Source of the DNA: Petrolisthes cinctipes
Taxonomy: Eukaryota > Arthropoda > Malacostraca > Decapoda > Porcellanidae
Length of the DNA: 64,000 bases
Assembly: GCA_033782935.1 (NCBI GenBank)
Contig: JAWQEG010000418.1
Span: forward strand, 1-64,000
Direction of reading: 5' to 3'
A program made the position numbers and the translations under genes. This document shows positions 53,750-64,000 of the stretch, piece after piece; position 1 is the stretch's first letter, and the number at the start of each line of letters is the position of its first letter. The notes beneath the pieces were generated by a model, which worked only from the letters and a program-made list of their open reading frames with translations, did no database searches and was not told the origin of the DNA.

Positions 53750-56700
53750 ATGGCGGCCCCCAGTGGCAGGTGAACAGGTGAGGACGGGGAAGTGCAAGGT
53801 GCTTGGTGTCTACTACAATAGCAAGGTAATAATGATAAGCAGAACGTGGTGTGTAGTTGGGTTTTCTAGGTTGGTGTTAGTGTCTACTATAAATATAATA
53901 TAACACAGCATCTCCCTAAACAGGGCTTATAATAGAAGTTTTCTATGGTGGTATCAATGTCTGTCATCTTGAAATAATGGTCTCCGCTATACAAAACCTA
54001 CACTGTTGGTTTTCTATGGTGGTGTCAGTGTGTGTACTAAAATCTAGAAATATAGTCTACCCTTTAAATAGAAGTTACAGTATTGGTTTTCTATGGTGGT
54101 GTCTGTGTCTGTGTGTGTGTGTGTGTGTGTGTACTAGAAATATAAGTATCCCTTTAAACAGAGGTTACAGTATTGGTTTTCTATGGTGGTGTCAGTGTGT
54201 GTGTATGTGTGTGTGTGTGTGTTTACGCCCTGGGCCTGGGGGCTAGGCTAGGTCTGGGGAGGGAGGGATCAGCTGAGTGTGAGTGACACATCCTACGTTT
54301 CCTTCTTATATTAGAGGTGGGTTGGATATATCCATTTATGTGTGTCTGTGTGTATGTTTGTGTGTTAAAGATGGTTGGTTCCTCTCATATAGTAATAAGG
54401 AGAGCCTTGTATGTGCCCTAAAACAGCCAATAATGGAAGGTAGAAGTAGGTCAAGAGCAACATGTTTTAGTGTTACTGTTGGTCCTGTGTTGGGGTGAAT
54501 GAGTCAGTCAGTCAACTAGAACAAACAAAGGATCATCGGTAATCTTAAACAACAAGACATTCAATTTATATTCCAGCTTTATTTAGTTTTTCATATGTAT
54601 ATGTTTGGGTTCTATATATTTTTATTATTTTATTTCTATGTTATTGAAGGTAGATAACCTAACTTACAGTATTAATTTAACCAATCCATTTCTTCAAACT
54701 GTCAAAGTGAGGATAGATTAAATATTATGAATAATGGTAACTTAGTCATAGGGAACTGTATTTTTATAATAAGATCAAGTGATTCATTTGAAACTTTACT
54801 TTTCCTTATATAATAATGAGAATGAAAAATGCAGTTGTACAGTTTTATTAATCATGGTTTTCTAATTGTTTTAGGCACTACAGGTAGTTTTGACCTCCGT
54901 TACATATTTTAGAATTATAGATGAGATACTGTACAGTACTGTCTCTTCACTTGTCTCATACGCCACTATCTTTTGACAGAGTGATTGGAACCAGAAGTGT
55001 AACAGTGAGGAGAGGAAGTCAGAGGTATTCAGAACCATGATCAAGCGTTTACTCTACATCACTTTCCTCATAGCTCTCTGGATCTGGGGCATGTAAGTTC
55101 GGTTGCCATTTGACATTTTCTTTCATGTGATATAATAATGGTGATTTGTGTGTATGAAAGCTTGTTAAAGTCTCATATCTCCAAAAGTTCCCTATTTACT
55201 CCTCAATACAGGTACAGTCATGAGCCATAATAAGTATCCAGGTCTGCTTCGAACAGTCTGATCATGAAATTTCTTCACGCTGAGAGTATGCCAAATAAAT
55301 CCTCCTGAAGCCTGACATATATATCTTCATAATTAACAGTTGGTATATTAACATTGCAGAGCTCTGAAGACTGTGGTAGTTGGTGCAGTTGTTACACTCT
55401 TTGTGGTATACGTCATCATTCCACTCATCTTCCATTACTCTCCTTCTCTACAACGACATATTGTCTTCCTCAATTTTTGTAAGTTATGCAATCATTTTTT
55501 GTCCAATTTAGCATTATATGAGAATGCAAGGTGTGGAGTTTATAAAGGTGTATGATAGTGAAGTTGTGGGACCTGGTGTGAGAGGCAGACCACCGGTTAG
55601 ATGGCAGAACAGAGTGGAAGAGTATGTGAGGGGGGGATGGAGCAAGTGAGGAGGGAGTGCTGGAACAGGGAAAACTGGAGACTCTTCTGCCGTGGCCACC
55701 CCCTTGGTAGGAGTTCCAGGAGGGAACGAGGCGTCGGAGCTGTAGATAGATAGATAGACAAGTGTCATGGGATAGATTATGATGTGTTTTCAGAAAACAT
55801 TGTTGTTACCTTATACTGCCAACTTTCTCTTTTCACTGTCATCACTATGTCTTTTCATCTTTCAGTGAACGTGCCTAAAGTTGACTATGACCGACCTGAA
55901 AATGAAGGTTTGCCAGGGACTCGCAACTTCTATCTGCAGACCGAGAAACAAGTCAAAGTTGGAGTATGGTAAGGGTGCCTTGCCTCACATTATAGCTAAG
56001 AAAACACTTCTGTTAGAATTGGATAGTAAACACATACCCTCTTATCTCCCTGTTTACTTTACAGGTGGGGACATCAAACTTACTATATCTACTGAACCCC
56101 CTTGTTTTTTTCTTACCCAGTAGTATGTACAGTATTGTCCTTTGAAATAGATATGATTATTTTTGCTACATTTCCCTTGAACATTTTTACTTATGTAATG
56201 CGGATATCTTGTCTGTTTTTCTGAAGGTGATGGTAAATGTCTACAGGCAATGGTGTAAATGCTCACCTTGGTTATTTGAAACTCATACCCAGAAATAAGT
56301 AGACATGTATTGCATCAGTTATTTAAATACCGTCTTTGATGTTGGTATATTTTACCTAAGTCCATTATGCACTGATATATTGTAATAATTTCAGGCACAT
56401 TCTACCTGAATCCCTGATCTCCACTGCCCCAAGTGAGGGTTCAGCTGACAAAGCCACATGGTATGAGCAGAGCTTGGCAGACAACAGGCCAGTAATCTTG
56501 TACCTCCATGGCAACACCTCCTCTCGGGCAACTGCTCACAGAATCGAACTCTACAATGTTCTTAGAAAGATGGATTACCATGTTATAGCATTTGACTACA
56601 GAGGTATTGTATTGAGGATCATGTTGTGATTTTTAACTGCAGTCAGTTATAATAAAAAATGTACAACAATGCTCAGTAATTCTGGATTTAAGTCTGTGAG

Positions 56701-59590
56701 TGGTGTGTCTCCTAGAAATATCTTTTGGATCATCCTTGGTACAGTATATACAGTACAGCATTAGATACAGTCTCATAGTTCACAGTAATACTAAACCATT
56801 CTCTAGTGAGGGCTTTAGTCATGAAATCCTCTCACTTTATACTGTATATGGGTTATGGTGGTTGAGAAGGAGTACAGATGCTTATAGACAACTGATTTCT
56901 CCTTTGCAGGTTATGCAGACTCCTCAGCAGTGCAGCCCAATGAGCATGGGGTGGTTCATGATGCTAAAGTGGTGTATAGATATGTGCGGAAACACTGCGC
57001 CTCATCTCCTCTCTTTGTATGGGGCCACTCCCTTGGCACAGGGTCTGTACTGCTGGCTACTTTTCTTCTTTGTACCATATAACATTTTTCCATCCCACAT
57101 TTTTTGTACCATGTGACACACTCCCATTGCATCATTTCATAATTTTATGTATGATGTAATCTGATTTATTGTCACCTCACAATCTACAATTTTTTTTGTT
57201 ATACTTTATTTAGTGTTTTGGTTTCATTAACATTAATTTGCCATTTGACATAAATCACACTCCAGTACAGAAATGGACACTTTGGAAACTTAGGCATTTG
57301 GATACAGGTTTATGAAGCATGTGAATTCATCTGAAATAAGCCAAAGCAAGATGCATCATTTGTGTTCAGAGGTTTATATTGAGTTATATTTCACAGTGTG
57401 TCAACTCATGCAGTTGGAGACTTGTGCCTGGAGGGAGACCATCCTGCAGCACTTGTCCTTGAATCACCTTTCAACAACATCAAGGATGAGATAAAGTTTC
57501 ACCCTCTATCTTCTGTAAGTTAATAATTATTTTGTATTTAGTATTCTTTACTGCTATTCCACCCAAAACTCCAGTAAAAAAATATTGTACAATAATTTTC
57601 AAATGTAATATGAGACATTTAAGGGGCCGGTGTTGCTTTCAGAATATTGAACCGTATTGATACCCCAAAGTGCACCTTGAAGCCTGTTAAGTTGTTCTTT
57701 TCCTAGCATAGTTTAGAAAAATAGATAACTTTCAATTGGCCACCTCAATTTTATTCAACTAAGGAAAAACCACTGACATTCAAATCATTGAGCTCTGTCC
57801 CTCAATATGTCCCGACAGATATTCCGCAAGATGCCCAAATTTGAGTGGCTGTTCTTGCAGCCCTTGTCAGCTTCAGGCATTGACTTCCGGAGTGAAGAGC
57901 ACATAGCACACGTGGCTGCTCCAGTGCTCATCCTTCATGCCGAGGATGACTTGGTGGTGCCCTTCTCACTTGGCAAGAAGGTTAGCAACAATTATCTGGT
58001 TTGTACCACTAGGTGGGGTATGCAATAAGGGTTTTTAAACACGGTAGTATTAGAAAAGCAAATTCGGTAATTAACGTACTATACAAATTAATAATTTCTC
58101 CCAACTGCCCACACATCAGTCCTTCCTTGCTGATGTCATTTGTTTTTGCCATCTTTGAAGGAACATGACCAATAGGCCACTCTGTGAATGTACACTGTAT
58201 TTTATTTAATAGCACTTGTCAGCAAAAGTTGTAAGTACTGTGCATGTCAATGTGATTTTAAGATAAGTATTTATAACCCCACAGTTATACGAGAGAGCTC
58301 AGAAGGTTCGGTCGAGTAGTGCTCCCCCTGTCACATTTATAGACTTCTCCGCTAGACATGGGTACGCACACAAGTACATCTGCAGGGCTCCAGAGCTCCC
58401 AGGCATGCTCAGGTGAGATACTTTTCAAGGAAGTGAAGCAGTATCATCCTGGTACATTTTCTTCTGCCCTCTGGCTAGTCTTAAGGGACCCATACACGCA
58501 CAGGCCAGCCTGTCTGGCGGCCTGCATAAGCTTGCCCGTTCAGGCAAAACTGAGTGTGTGTGGGTAAAAAATCCGCCTGTGAAGGCGACTGTGCCATTGG
58601 CCTCAACCATTGCCGTGGAATCTGTCGATGACGGTTCAGGCCGTTTGAGTGCGTGTGGGTACTTCAGGCCGTCAATCGTCAGTCCAGTTACTAGTGGAGG
58701 GGTGAATACATTCGTGTAGTCTACCACCAACCAGTTTCTGGTTGGAATTTACCAAAATTTATAAAGGCAATTAATTGCTGTTATTGGTAGATAAAAAGCA
58801 AAGACTATTCAGACTAACTATTGAACAATACACCACCCTAGTTAACCAATATATTTAAGTAGGGTATTTTCCTATGTTTTGAACGATTTTGACACTCATT
58901 TCATTATGAAATGCTTCATTCTGGAGATACCCTTGTATGCCTAAATAACAATCTCATGGGTGTTGGTTAACGGGGGATTTGGGTGGCAAAAGATACATAA
59001 AATTAACCTTCTTATTTGTCGAAATTAGTGAATGACAGCATAAAGATTCCTAATTCTGTGGCTGGCTGAAACTATAAATTTACCATCATTATTCAGACAG
59101 AGTGATGGGTAATATAACCTCAGGTTACATAAACCTACCTTTATTCATCATGAGTAGTATATGAATATGAATACTGTACCTTATAAAGTATTTCCTGTGA
59201 TAAGAGGAGCATCCATAGCCACCCTCACTACACAGAGTTTGACTAGCATTGAGCTACAGACGTGAGGCAGACTGAACCATGGACTGAATCGTGTGTGGCC
59301 AGGTGAGGCCAGGGCAAGGCCAGCCACTGCAGGCCACTGGACAGGCAGGACTGTGCATGAATGGGCCCCTTATGACTTTCTTCATCCTCCAGCTTCATGT
59401 CAGAGGGTTAAAGGTCTTGAGTCTGAAGGGTGTTGGGTGGTGGACAAAATATGAGGTGTAGAATTACATTTCCAGGTTAAATGATAGAATATTATAATGA
59501 GTAATTCTTATTTCTGTATACTGTATAGCTAATTCGTCTCTGTATTTTTACAGAGATTTTTTTTCCAAAGCCACTGAGGGCAGACACTGA
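53750..59590 (+). CDS. ABHD12: ABHD12-like lysophospholipase (alpha/beta hydrolase), 10 exons
   Basis: Exons: 53750-53769, 54982-55092, 55360-55478, 55866-55968, 56395-56603, 56910-57042, 57397-57514, 57819-57980, 58285-58412, 59554-59590. Phases close to 379 aa (human about 398). ABHD12 is a membrane-bound serine hydrolase of the ER that degrades lysophosphatidylserine. An N-terminal hydrophobic region (residues about 25-65) anchors the protein. ILYLHGNTSS is the oxyanion region, FVWGHSLGTG the nucleophile elbow (Ser), LHAEDDLVVPF holds the catalytic Asp, and SARHGYAHKY the catalytic His. NFYLQTEKQVKVGVW and LESPFNNIKDE are family signatures. Exon 1 (MAAPSG) is the least certain: it needs the second of two adjacent acceptors (CAG then AG at 54978-54981) to keep frame. 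An alternative start is the Met in FRTMIKRLL of exon 2. The 3' UTR end is not resolved. Confidence 0.92.
55556..55742 (+). pseudogene. LINE 3'-end fragment in ABHD12 intron 3
   Basis: Plus-strand translation shows GRPPVRWQNRVEEYVR and, after a frame change, RLFCRGHPLGRSSRRERGVG-like sequence ending in a stop. It is followed by a GATA microsatellite (TAGATAGATAGATAG). This is the usual C-terminal end of a non-LTR retrotransposon ORF2 with its simple tail. It is inactive. Confidence 0.7.
57622..57770. mobile_element. Possible highly diverged TTAAGGGG MITE
   Basis: TTTAAGGGGCCGGTGTTGC at the left and CCTAGCATAGTTTAGAAAAAT inside recall the TTAAGGGGG family, but similarity is weak. It is in ABHD12 intron 7, about 50 bp upstream of exon 8. 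Confidence 0.3.
58484..59369. mobile_element. PIF/Harbinger-like non-autonomous element, 886 bp
   Basis: Left end AGGGACCCATACACGCACAG and inverted right end AGGGGCCCATTCATGCACAG form imperfect inverted repeats of about 30 bp, continuing into CCAGCCTGTC and TCCTGCCTGTC. Both sides carry TTA (58481-58483 and 59370-59372), the 3-bp duplication typical of PIF/Harbinger, whose ends often start GGGCCC. No transposase frame is present. It fills most of ABHD12 intron 9. Confidence 0.7.
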
Positions 59591-59969
59591 ACCAAGATAT
59601 ATTTGCTGCAACACTGAGAACTGAAGGAAAATATCTCATGTGACCATATCAACAAAAATCTGCTAGCATCTAGGGACCAATGAGTAAGTTAGTGTTTAAA
59701 CTTCAAACAGTGTGTTCATTATTCATTATTAGCCATTCCCAGTATGATGCTCAAGGAAACATTTGGTTTGTCAGACCTATTTAATCAATTACTCACATGC
59801 TTTTGTCTTCATCATTTATTAGGAAGCAAATACACAATGAATACAATAATTATATTCAGTTCACTATCATACCATGAAGACTACCTACAAATTATCTCTA
59901 GTTGGCATAGGCCTACCTAAGAAGAAAATTTTTCATTAATCATTTGTACTGACGTGTGAAAACAATGTA

Positions 59970-60539
59970 CAGTTGAACCTCGATTTAACGGACTAATAGG
60001 GGGGAGAGGGTGTCCGTTAAAGCTGATAGTCCGTTACAGCGAAGAATTTTTAACATTAAACTTGACTGCATATTTTCTTAGCTTGTCCTTAGCCTTACGG
60101 GTATCACTCACTGTTTGTTTTTTTACGCCGTAAATTTCACAGACACGTGACACAGAAACACCAGCTTCTAACTTCTTAATAAGTTCTAATTTATCAGCAA
60201 TGCTCAGATTCACACGCTTTCTTTTCTCTATAGGTGCCATAGTGATAATGTAGAACACAGGGGACCAAACAAATAATGCAACACTGCAAAATATAATGAA
60301 AACAAGAGAGATGTAGCGAAACACAACCAGTCGAACCCACGCTTGTAAACAAAACAAAACACCCGCGCTGCCAAGCAGACAAAAACTCAAGTAGCGGTCT
60401 CGGTACATTTCACCCGGGCGGGAGTTTTAAACATTCGGACCCAAAATTCAGACAAATTTTTAAAAATTTTCTCCAGGCGATTGTGTCCGTTGCATCCGAA
60501 ATCCGTTGCATCGGGGTCCGTTAGATCGAGGTTTAACTG
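59970..60539. mobile_element. Tigger/pogo non-autonomous element, 570 bp
   Basis: Ends CAGTTGAACCTCGATTTAAC and, inverted, CAGTTAAACCTCGATCTAAC are typical Tigger termini, flanked by TA on both sides. Inside, only the start of a transposase remains (see 60034-60240). The element is an internal-deletion derivative and cannot move by itself. Confidence 0.92.
60034..60240 (-). pseudogene. Truncated pogo/Tigger transposase (CENP-B type helix-turn-helix only)
   Basis: A 68-codon frame starts MAPIEKRKRVNLSIADKLEL and contains VSVSRVCEIYGVKKQTVSD. This is the N-terminal DNA-binding domain (CENP-B N / pogo HTH) of Tigger transposases. The second HTH and the DDE catalytic domain are deleted. The HTH frame is intact, so a short DNA-binding peptide could in principle be made; nothing here shows that it is. 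Confidence 0.85.
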
Positions 60540-63500
60540 TACTATAAACAGGAAAAACTCAAATACTTATTATAAGTCTATTGTTCTGATCATATTATTT
60601 AGTGTATTAAAGAGACAGAAATGATAATTTCCTTCACAAATGGAGTTTGCAGGTTATGTTTTCACTCATGTTTTCTGTTTGTTGGATAGTGAACAAGAAT
60701 TTCAAAGTGGACAGATTGTGATCAAACCTCATTGGATGATTGGATATTATGAAACCAAAAAGAGATTCAGTTTTGGTGGATCCAGATTAATATCAGCAAA
60801 AATGATAGTGATGTATTATGTGTTGGATATCTCCGTAGACTTTCTTTGACATTTGCAAAGGTATGCACTCCATTGACAAATTTTTGACATTTTTAGTCGT
60901 GCACGTTACTCACCGGAAGAGGTATTCACTCTTTCAGAAGGAGCCTTGAAGGAGTAAAATATTTTGTTGGTAACATGAATGCAACTAATATAGGAAAGAG
61001 GCTACCTCAGTATACTGGTATGTGGTCTGGTTTCTACCACAATTTGAAGGAATCACTAGCCTCTAATGTGTCAACAAAATATCAGCTCCCTTCAGAACAA
61101 CATGTCGCTACTGTTTCTCTGGGTCAAAAGCTATTAGCGGTAGTAGCATTGATATTATGAAATCCTCCTCAGGTGGTGTTTGTCTCATTCAATTTACAGT
61201 AGTACTGTATGACAATTCTTTGTTATAGGCTATCACTCACCATTACAAATGTTTGCTACCATTAAAAGGTGTCTTAGCCAATTTTTATCACCCTGTTACT
61301 ATATTGGCTTCAATAGCACTCACTCATCTTACTGGCTTAGTTGCTCATGTTAGGCTTCCTTAGGTTAAGTCACATTTCAGCAAGCAAAAATGTTCACTCA
61401 CAAACAAATGAACTGTATGCTCATGACATCACATGCATGCTAGACATGTGCATACATAAATTAATGCATTTATGCACACTTTTACAGCGCATGTAATCAC
61501 TTTGACGGACAACACACACAGACACTCATATATGTAGGCCTGGAACATACATTTTTAACACTCTCAAGCTTGGACATTATCAGTCAGGTAGGATTAAATT
61601 TCTGAAATGTTCCCACTGAATAAAGTAACTATTTAAAAATATTGTATAAGTCACCAGGCAACTGATTCCTTGAATACAAAATATGATTGACACAACATGT
61701 GTGTTAACTAAATCTGAGAGCGTTGATAATTTAAACTGCACAAAAAACTGCAATATAAGATGATCATAGTGCATACTACTATCAGACTTTCCATGCCAGT
61801 ACAGTATATTCATTGCAAATTGATGCATGCTTTAACTGCCAGTATGTGCCGTTCCAGTTACAGTACTGTATACTGTATGTTCTGACTCCTGCCTGTAGTA
61901 AGGCCCAGATCTCATCTCCAACACACACATACACATTACAGTATTATTTGGTGGTATTACCATTTCATCAATATTCCAGGAATTGAGGTATAAGAAATAA
62001 TGAACAAGAAATGGGATGGTGGTACGACAACTTATGAAACTGAAGGCAAATTATAAGTGCCTTTTCAGTATTGGTGTCAAAGATTTTTTACTCATAGTTT
62101 CCATGTATGCAGAAATTTCAGGCCGTAAATAACTACGCAATTATTGTTACAAGGCATTTTACTATAAAACTTTTTTTTGTTAGTACCGGGCAAATGGATG
62201 AGAGACACTGTTTTTTATCCATGCCCACAATGTCTGTGTTGTTATTTGTTACTGTCTGGGGTTTCCTAGTTACCAGTTTGTAAAGATTATGTGCAAATAT
62301 GTGGATATATCCTAGAGGTAAAAGAAAAACTTCTTTCAACAGTTTAATGTTGTTGCAGGCCTTAGTACTGTATTTATATGTGGGAATATAAACAGTGTCT
62401 CTCATCCATTAATTCCTGTCTGTTCATACTGTTGAATATCAGCACAGGAATGTTTCTAAAAGTGAATGGCACAGTTATTGTTGTATAGTATTTGATATAT
62501 CAGTAATAAAGATTGAAGGGGCTCACAAGTCTTGCAGGTTCATGAACATTTTATTCCTTCTCTTTGTATTCAGCTGTATAGTACCCCCTTACCAATTTAC
62601 AGAATGACTTCTGGGTGTGATACATTGGGCTGTATTCTTATTGGTTAAGGATGGTAAGATATTGGTAGCTGGAGGCTACCATTTCCTCCAAACTGTGTTA
62701 CACAATGACTCAATAAAGGTGCTGCCTTATGGCATAGTTCATAGGAGTCACTAACCTCCAATTTGCCAACAAAAGCTTAGCCCCCCATCAACAAAAAACA
62801 ATGAAGGGTTTCGAGAGCTAATGTAGGTTGGTACTGTCTTTAGAATAAAGCTCATAGCCCTTCTAGTCTGTTTCAAAGGAGAACTGGCATGAACATCGAG
62901 ATGCCAAACCCCCAGTCCTCATTAAGGTGCCCAGTGTACTATTTTAAAGGTCTTTGTATGCTGTAGTAAGATGGACATAAATCTATATCAATAAACTTTG
63001 GAAATAGGAGACATAATTGAAAAATGACGCAAGATGATGTTATGTATACAGTACCTCTTTCAGAGTCCAGAACCTTTGAGCTTAGTTCAATGTACTGACC
63101 AATGTGCTTCCAGCTTTCAGTAGACTTTGCTACTGTATAATCAGTTGTGGTCAGTAAAAATATCGTATCTATTATTCTGAAGATTAATTATTGTGTATTT
63201 ATAGGTTGCTGAGTTAGCTTCACAGACAGTCATGTACGTAGGTGGAGTCTTTGTGCACTACAGCATTTCATATACAGGCAATACTCACTTTGTTCAAGTT
63301 TTGTAGGCTGTACATTTTTGAGATGGGAGTATTATACCTGTAGGGTGCTTCGGTATAGAATAGGTACAATTGAAATGAGCAACTTGAGAGGAGTGGACGC
63401 ATGTTGTAGGTCAATGTTTAGCTTGTGGGTATTTGAGACTATGCCGAAGATGTACTGGGTGCGCTGTAGGCCTTCCTTATTCATTGTTGCTCATTTGTCC

Positions 63501-64000
63501 TATCTCTTTCATGGAAATCACAAGCTTCTAGCTATACTGTATTTTATTTTACTATATTTGGCAATTTTATTTTATAATTGGTGTAACAGACTCTTCTACA
63601 TGTCGCTAAGTTACAAAGACTCATTTAGCAGTGAGAGTTCATTTACCAGATTGTTTATTCTAGGTTGCAGTGTTGCATCATAGAAGTATATACTGTACAT
63701 TAGAGTTATATTTGAAAAGAAAACACACTGATAGAACTGGAATTCAAACCCATGCTTCTGTGAGTTAGACCAATGAGCCCACCATTGGTAGGTGATGCCT
63801 GTTGTCTCCGGAGGTGGACTCCCATCACTTCTTTATCCATATATGTCAATTTCTTATTGTATTGTATCTATTATACTCATATGTTACCTTCTGTTATTGG
63901 CTTTTGCTGTATCCCATGACCTTTCTGTACTACCCGAGATTATGTACTGTGGTGAGAGGAGCCCTCCATGATGATGACTAGAAATACCAACTTGACAGAT
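60540..64000. other. Intergenic region downstream of ABHD12
   Basis: I find no convincing gene here. A diverged TTAAGG-type MITE lies at about 62645-62790, with CCTCCAAACTGTGTTACAC and TATGGCATAGTTCATAGGAG in inverted arrangement. AATAAA at 62505-62510 is a far candidate end for ABHD12. The open frames of 60-120 codons lack any family motif. Confidence 0.45.
63735..63797 (-). repeat. tRNA-like (SINE head) sequence
   Basis: The minus strand contains TGGGCTCATTGGTCTAACTC, like a Pol III A box, and GGGTTTGAATTCC, like a B box. They are about 10 bases closer than in a true tRNA. No acceptor stem can be folded by eye, so it is more likely a tRNA-derived SINE remnant than a tRNA gene. Confidence 0.45.

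Noticed and set aside
42923..59590. VPS16 and ABHD12 adjacency as a functional endolysosomal lipid cluster
   Set aside because: Both touch membrane biology, but they are separate tandem genes with 1.4 kb between them and no shared regulatory motif; adjacency alone is not evidence.
60640..60849. 69-codon frame MEFAGYVFTHVF...
   Set aside because: No family motif, no splice context and A/T-rich composition like the surroundings; a chance frame.
63318..63683. 121-codon frame near the end of the window
   Set aside because: No recognisable domain and composition of non-coding A/T-rich sequence; no supporting splice sites.
63735..63797. Functional tRNA gene on the minus strand
   Set aside because: A- and B-box-like words are too close together and no acceptor stem pairs; more likely a SINE remnant.

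Overview
This window is eukaryotic nuclear DNA, most likely from an arthropod and probably a crustacean. The evidence is indirect. Genes are split by GT-AG introns of 0.1-10 kb, the microsatellite load is very heavy, degraded non-LTR retrotransposons and short inverted-repeat elements are frequent, a short (CCTAA)n arthropod-type telomere-like tract is present, and the words TACTGTA/TACAGTA recur throughout. No bacterial, viral or CRISPR feature was found.

I could assemble seven protein genes whose exon phases close from start to stop. (1) 1702-16086 (+): a secreted, possibly GPI-anchored Ig-domain protein with a Cys-rich C-terminal module, 9 coding exons, 401 aa. (2) 18361-24746 (-): a 12-exon, 657-aa protein, tentatively FANCB/FAAP100-like. 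(3) 25126-28173 (-): meckelin/TMEM67, 1015 aa, in one uninterrupted reading frame. (4) 29261-34515 (-): a D-aspartate/D-amino-acid oxidase, 7 exons, 339 aa. (5) 36445-40078 (-): pyroglutamyl-peptidase I, 5 exons, 261 aa. (6) 42923-52346 (+): VPS16, 19 exons, 831 aa. (7) 53750-59590 (+): ABHD12, 10 exons, 379 aa. The genes act in unrelated processes: cilia, peroxisomal or cytosolic D-amino-acid oxidation, peptide turnover, endolysosomal tethering and lysophospholipid hydrolysis. They do not form an operon-like system.

Layout: 1-11.7 kb is almost entirely low-complexity DNA. It holds the 5' end and the ~10-kb first intron of gene 1, with long alternating polypurine and polypyrimidine tracts. 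From 11.7 to 18.3 kb come the remaining exons of gene 1 and its 3' region, which converges on gene 2. From 18.3 to 40.1 kb four genes lie head-to-tail on the minus strand. From 40.1 to 42.9 kb is a divergent intergenic region holding a broken LINE. From 42.9 to 59.6 kb VPS16 and ABHD12 lie in tandem on the plus strand. The last 4.4 kb shows only repeats.

The most interesting material is the repeat landscape. It includes a hAT-like MITE 18 bp from the meckelin start codon, with a second copy upstream of pyroglutamyl-peptidase. A recurrent MITE family with TTAAGGGGG ends lies against splice sites. A 21-bp minisatellite with a 115-bp higher-order period runs up to an oxidase splice donor and is split by a tRNA-derived SINE. 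Single MITEs of Tigger, Harbinger-like, piggyBac-like and Tc1-like type are also present. I did not find a convincing new multi-gene system.
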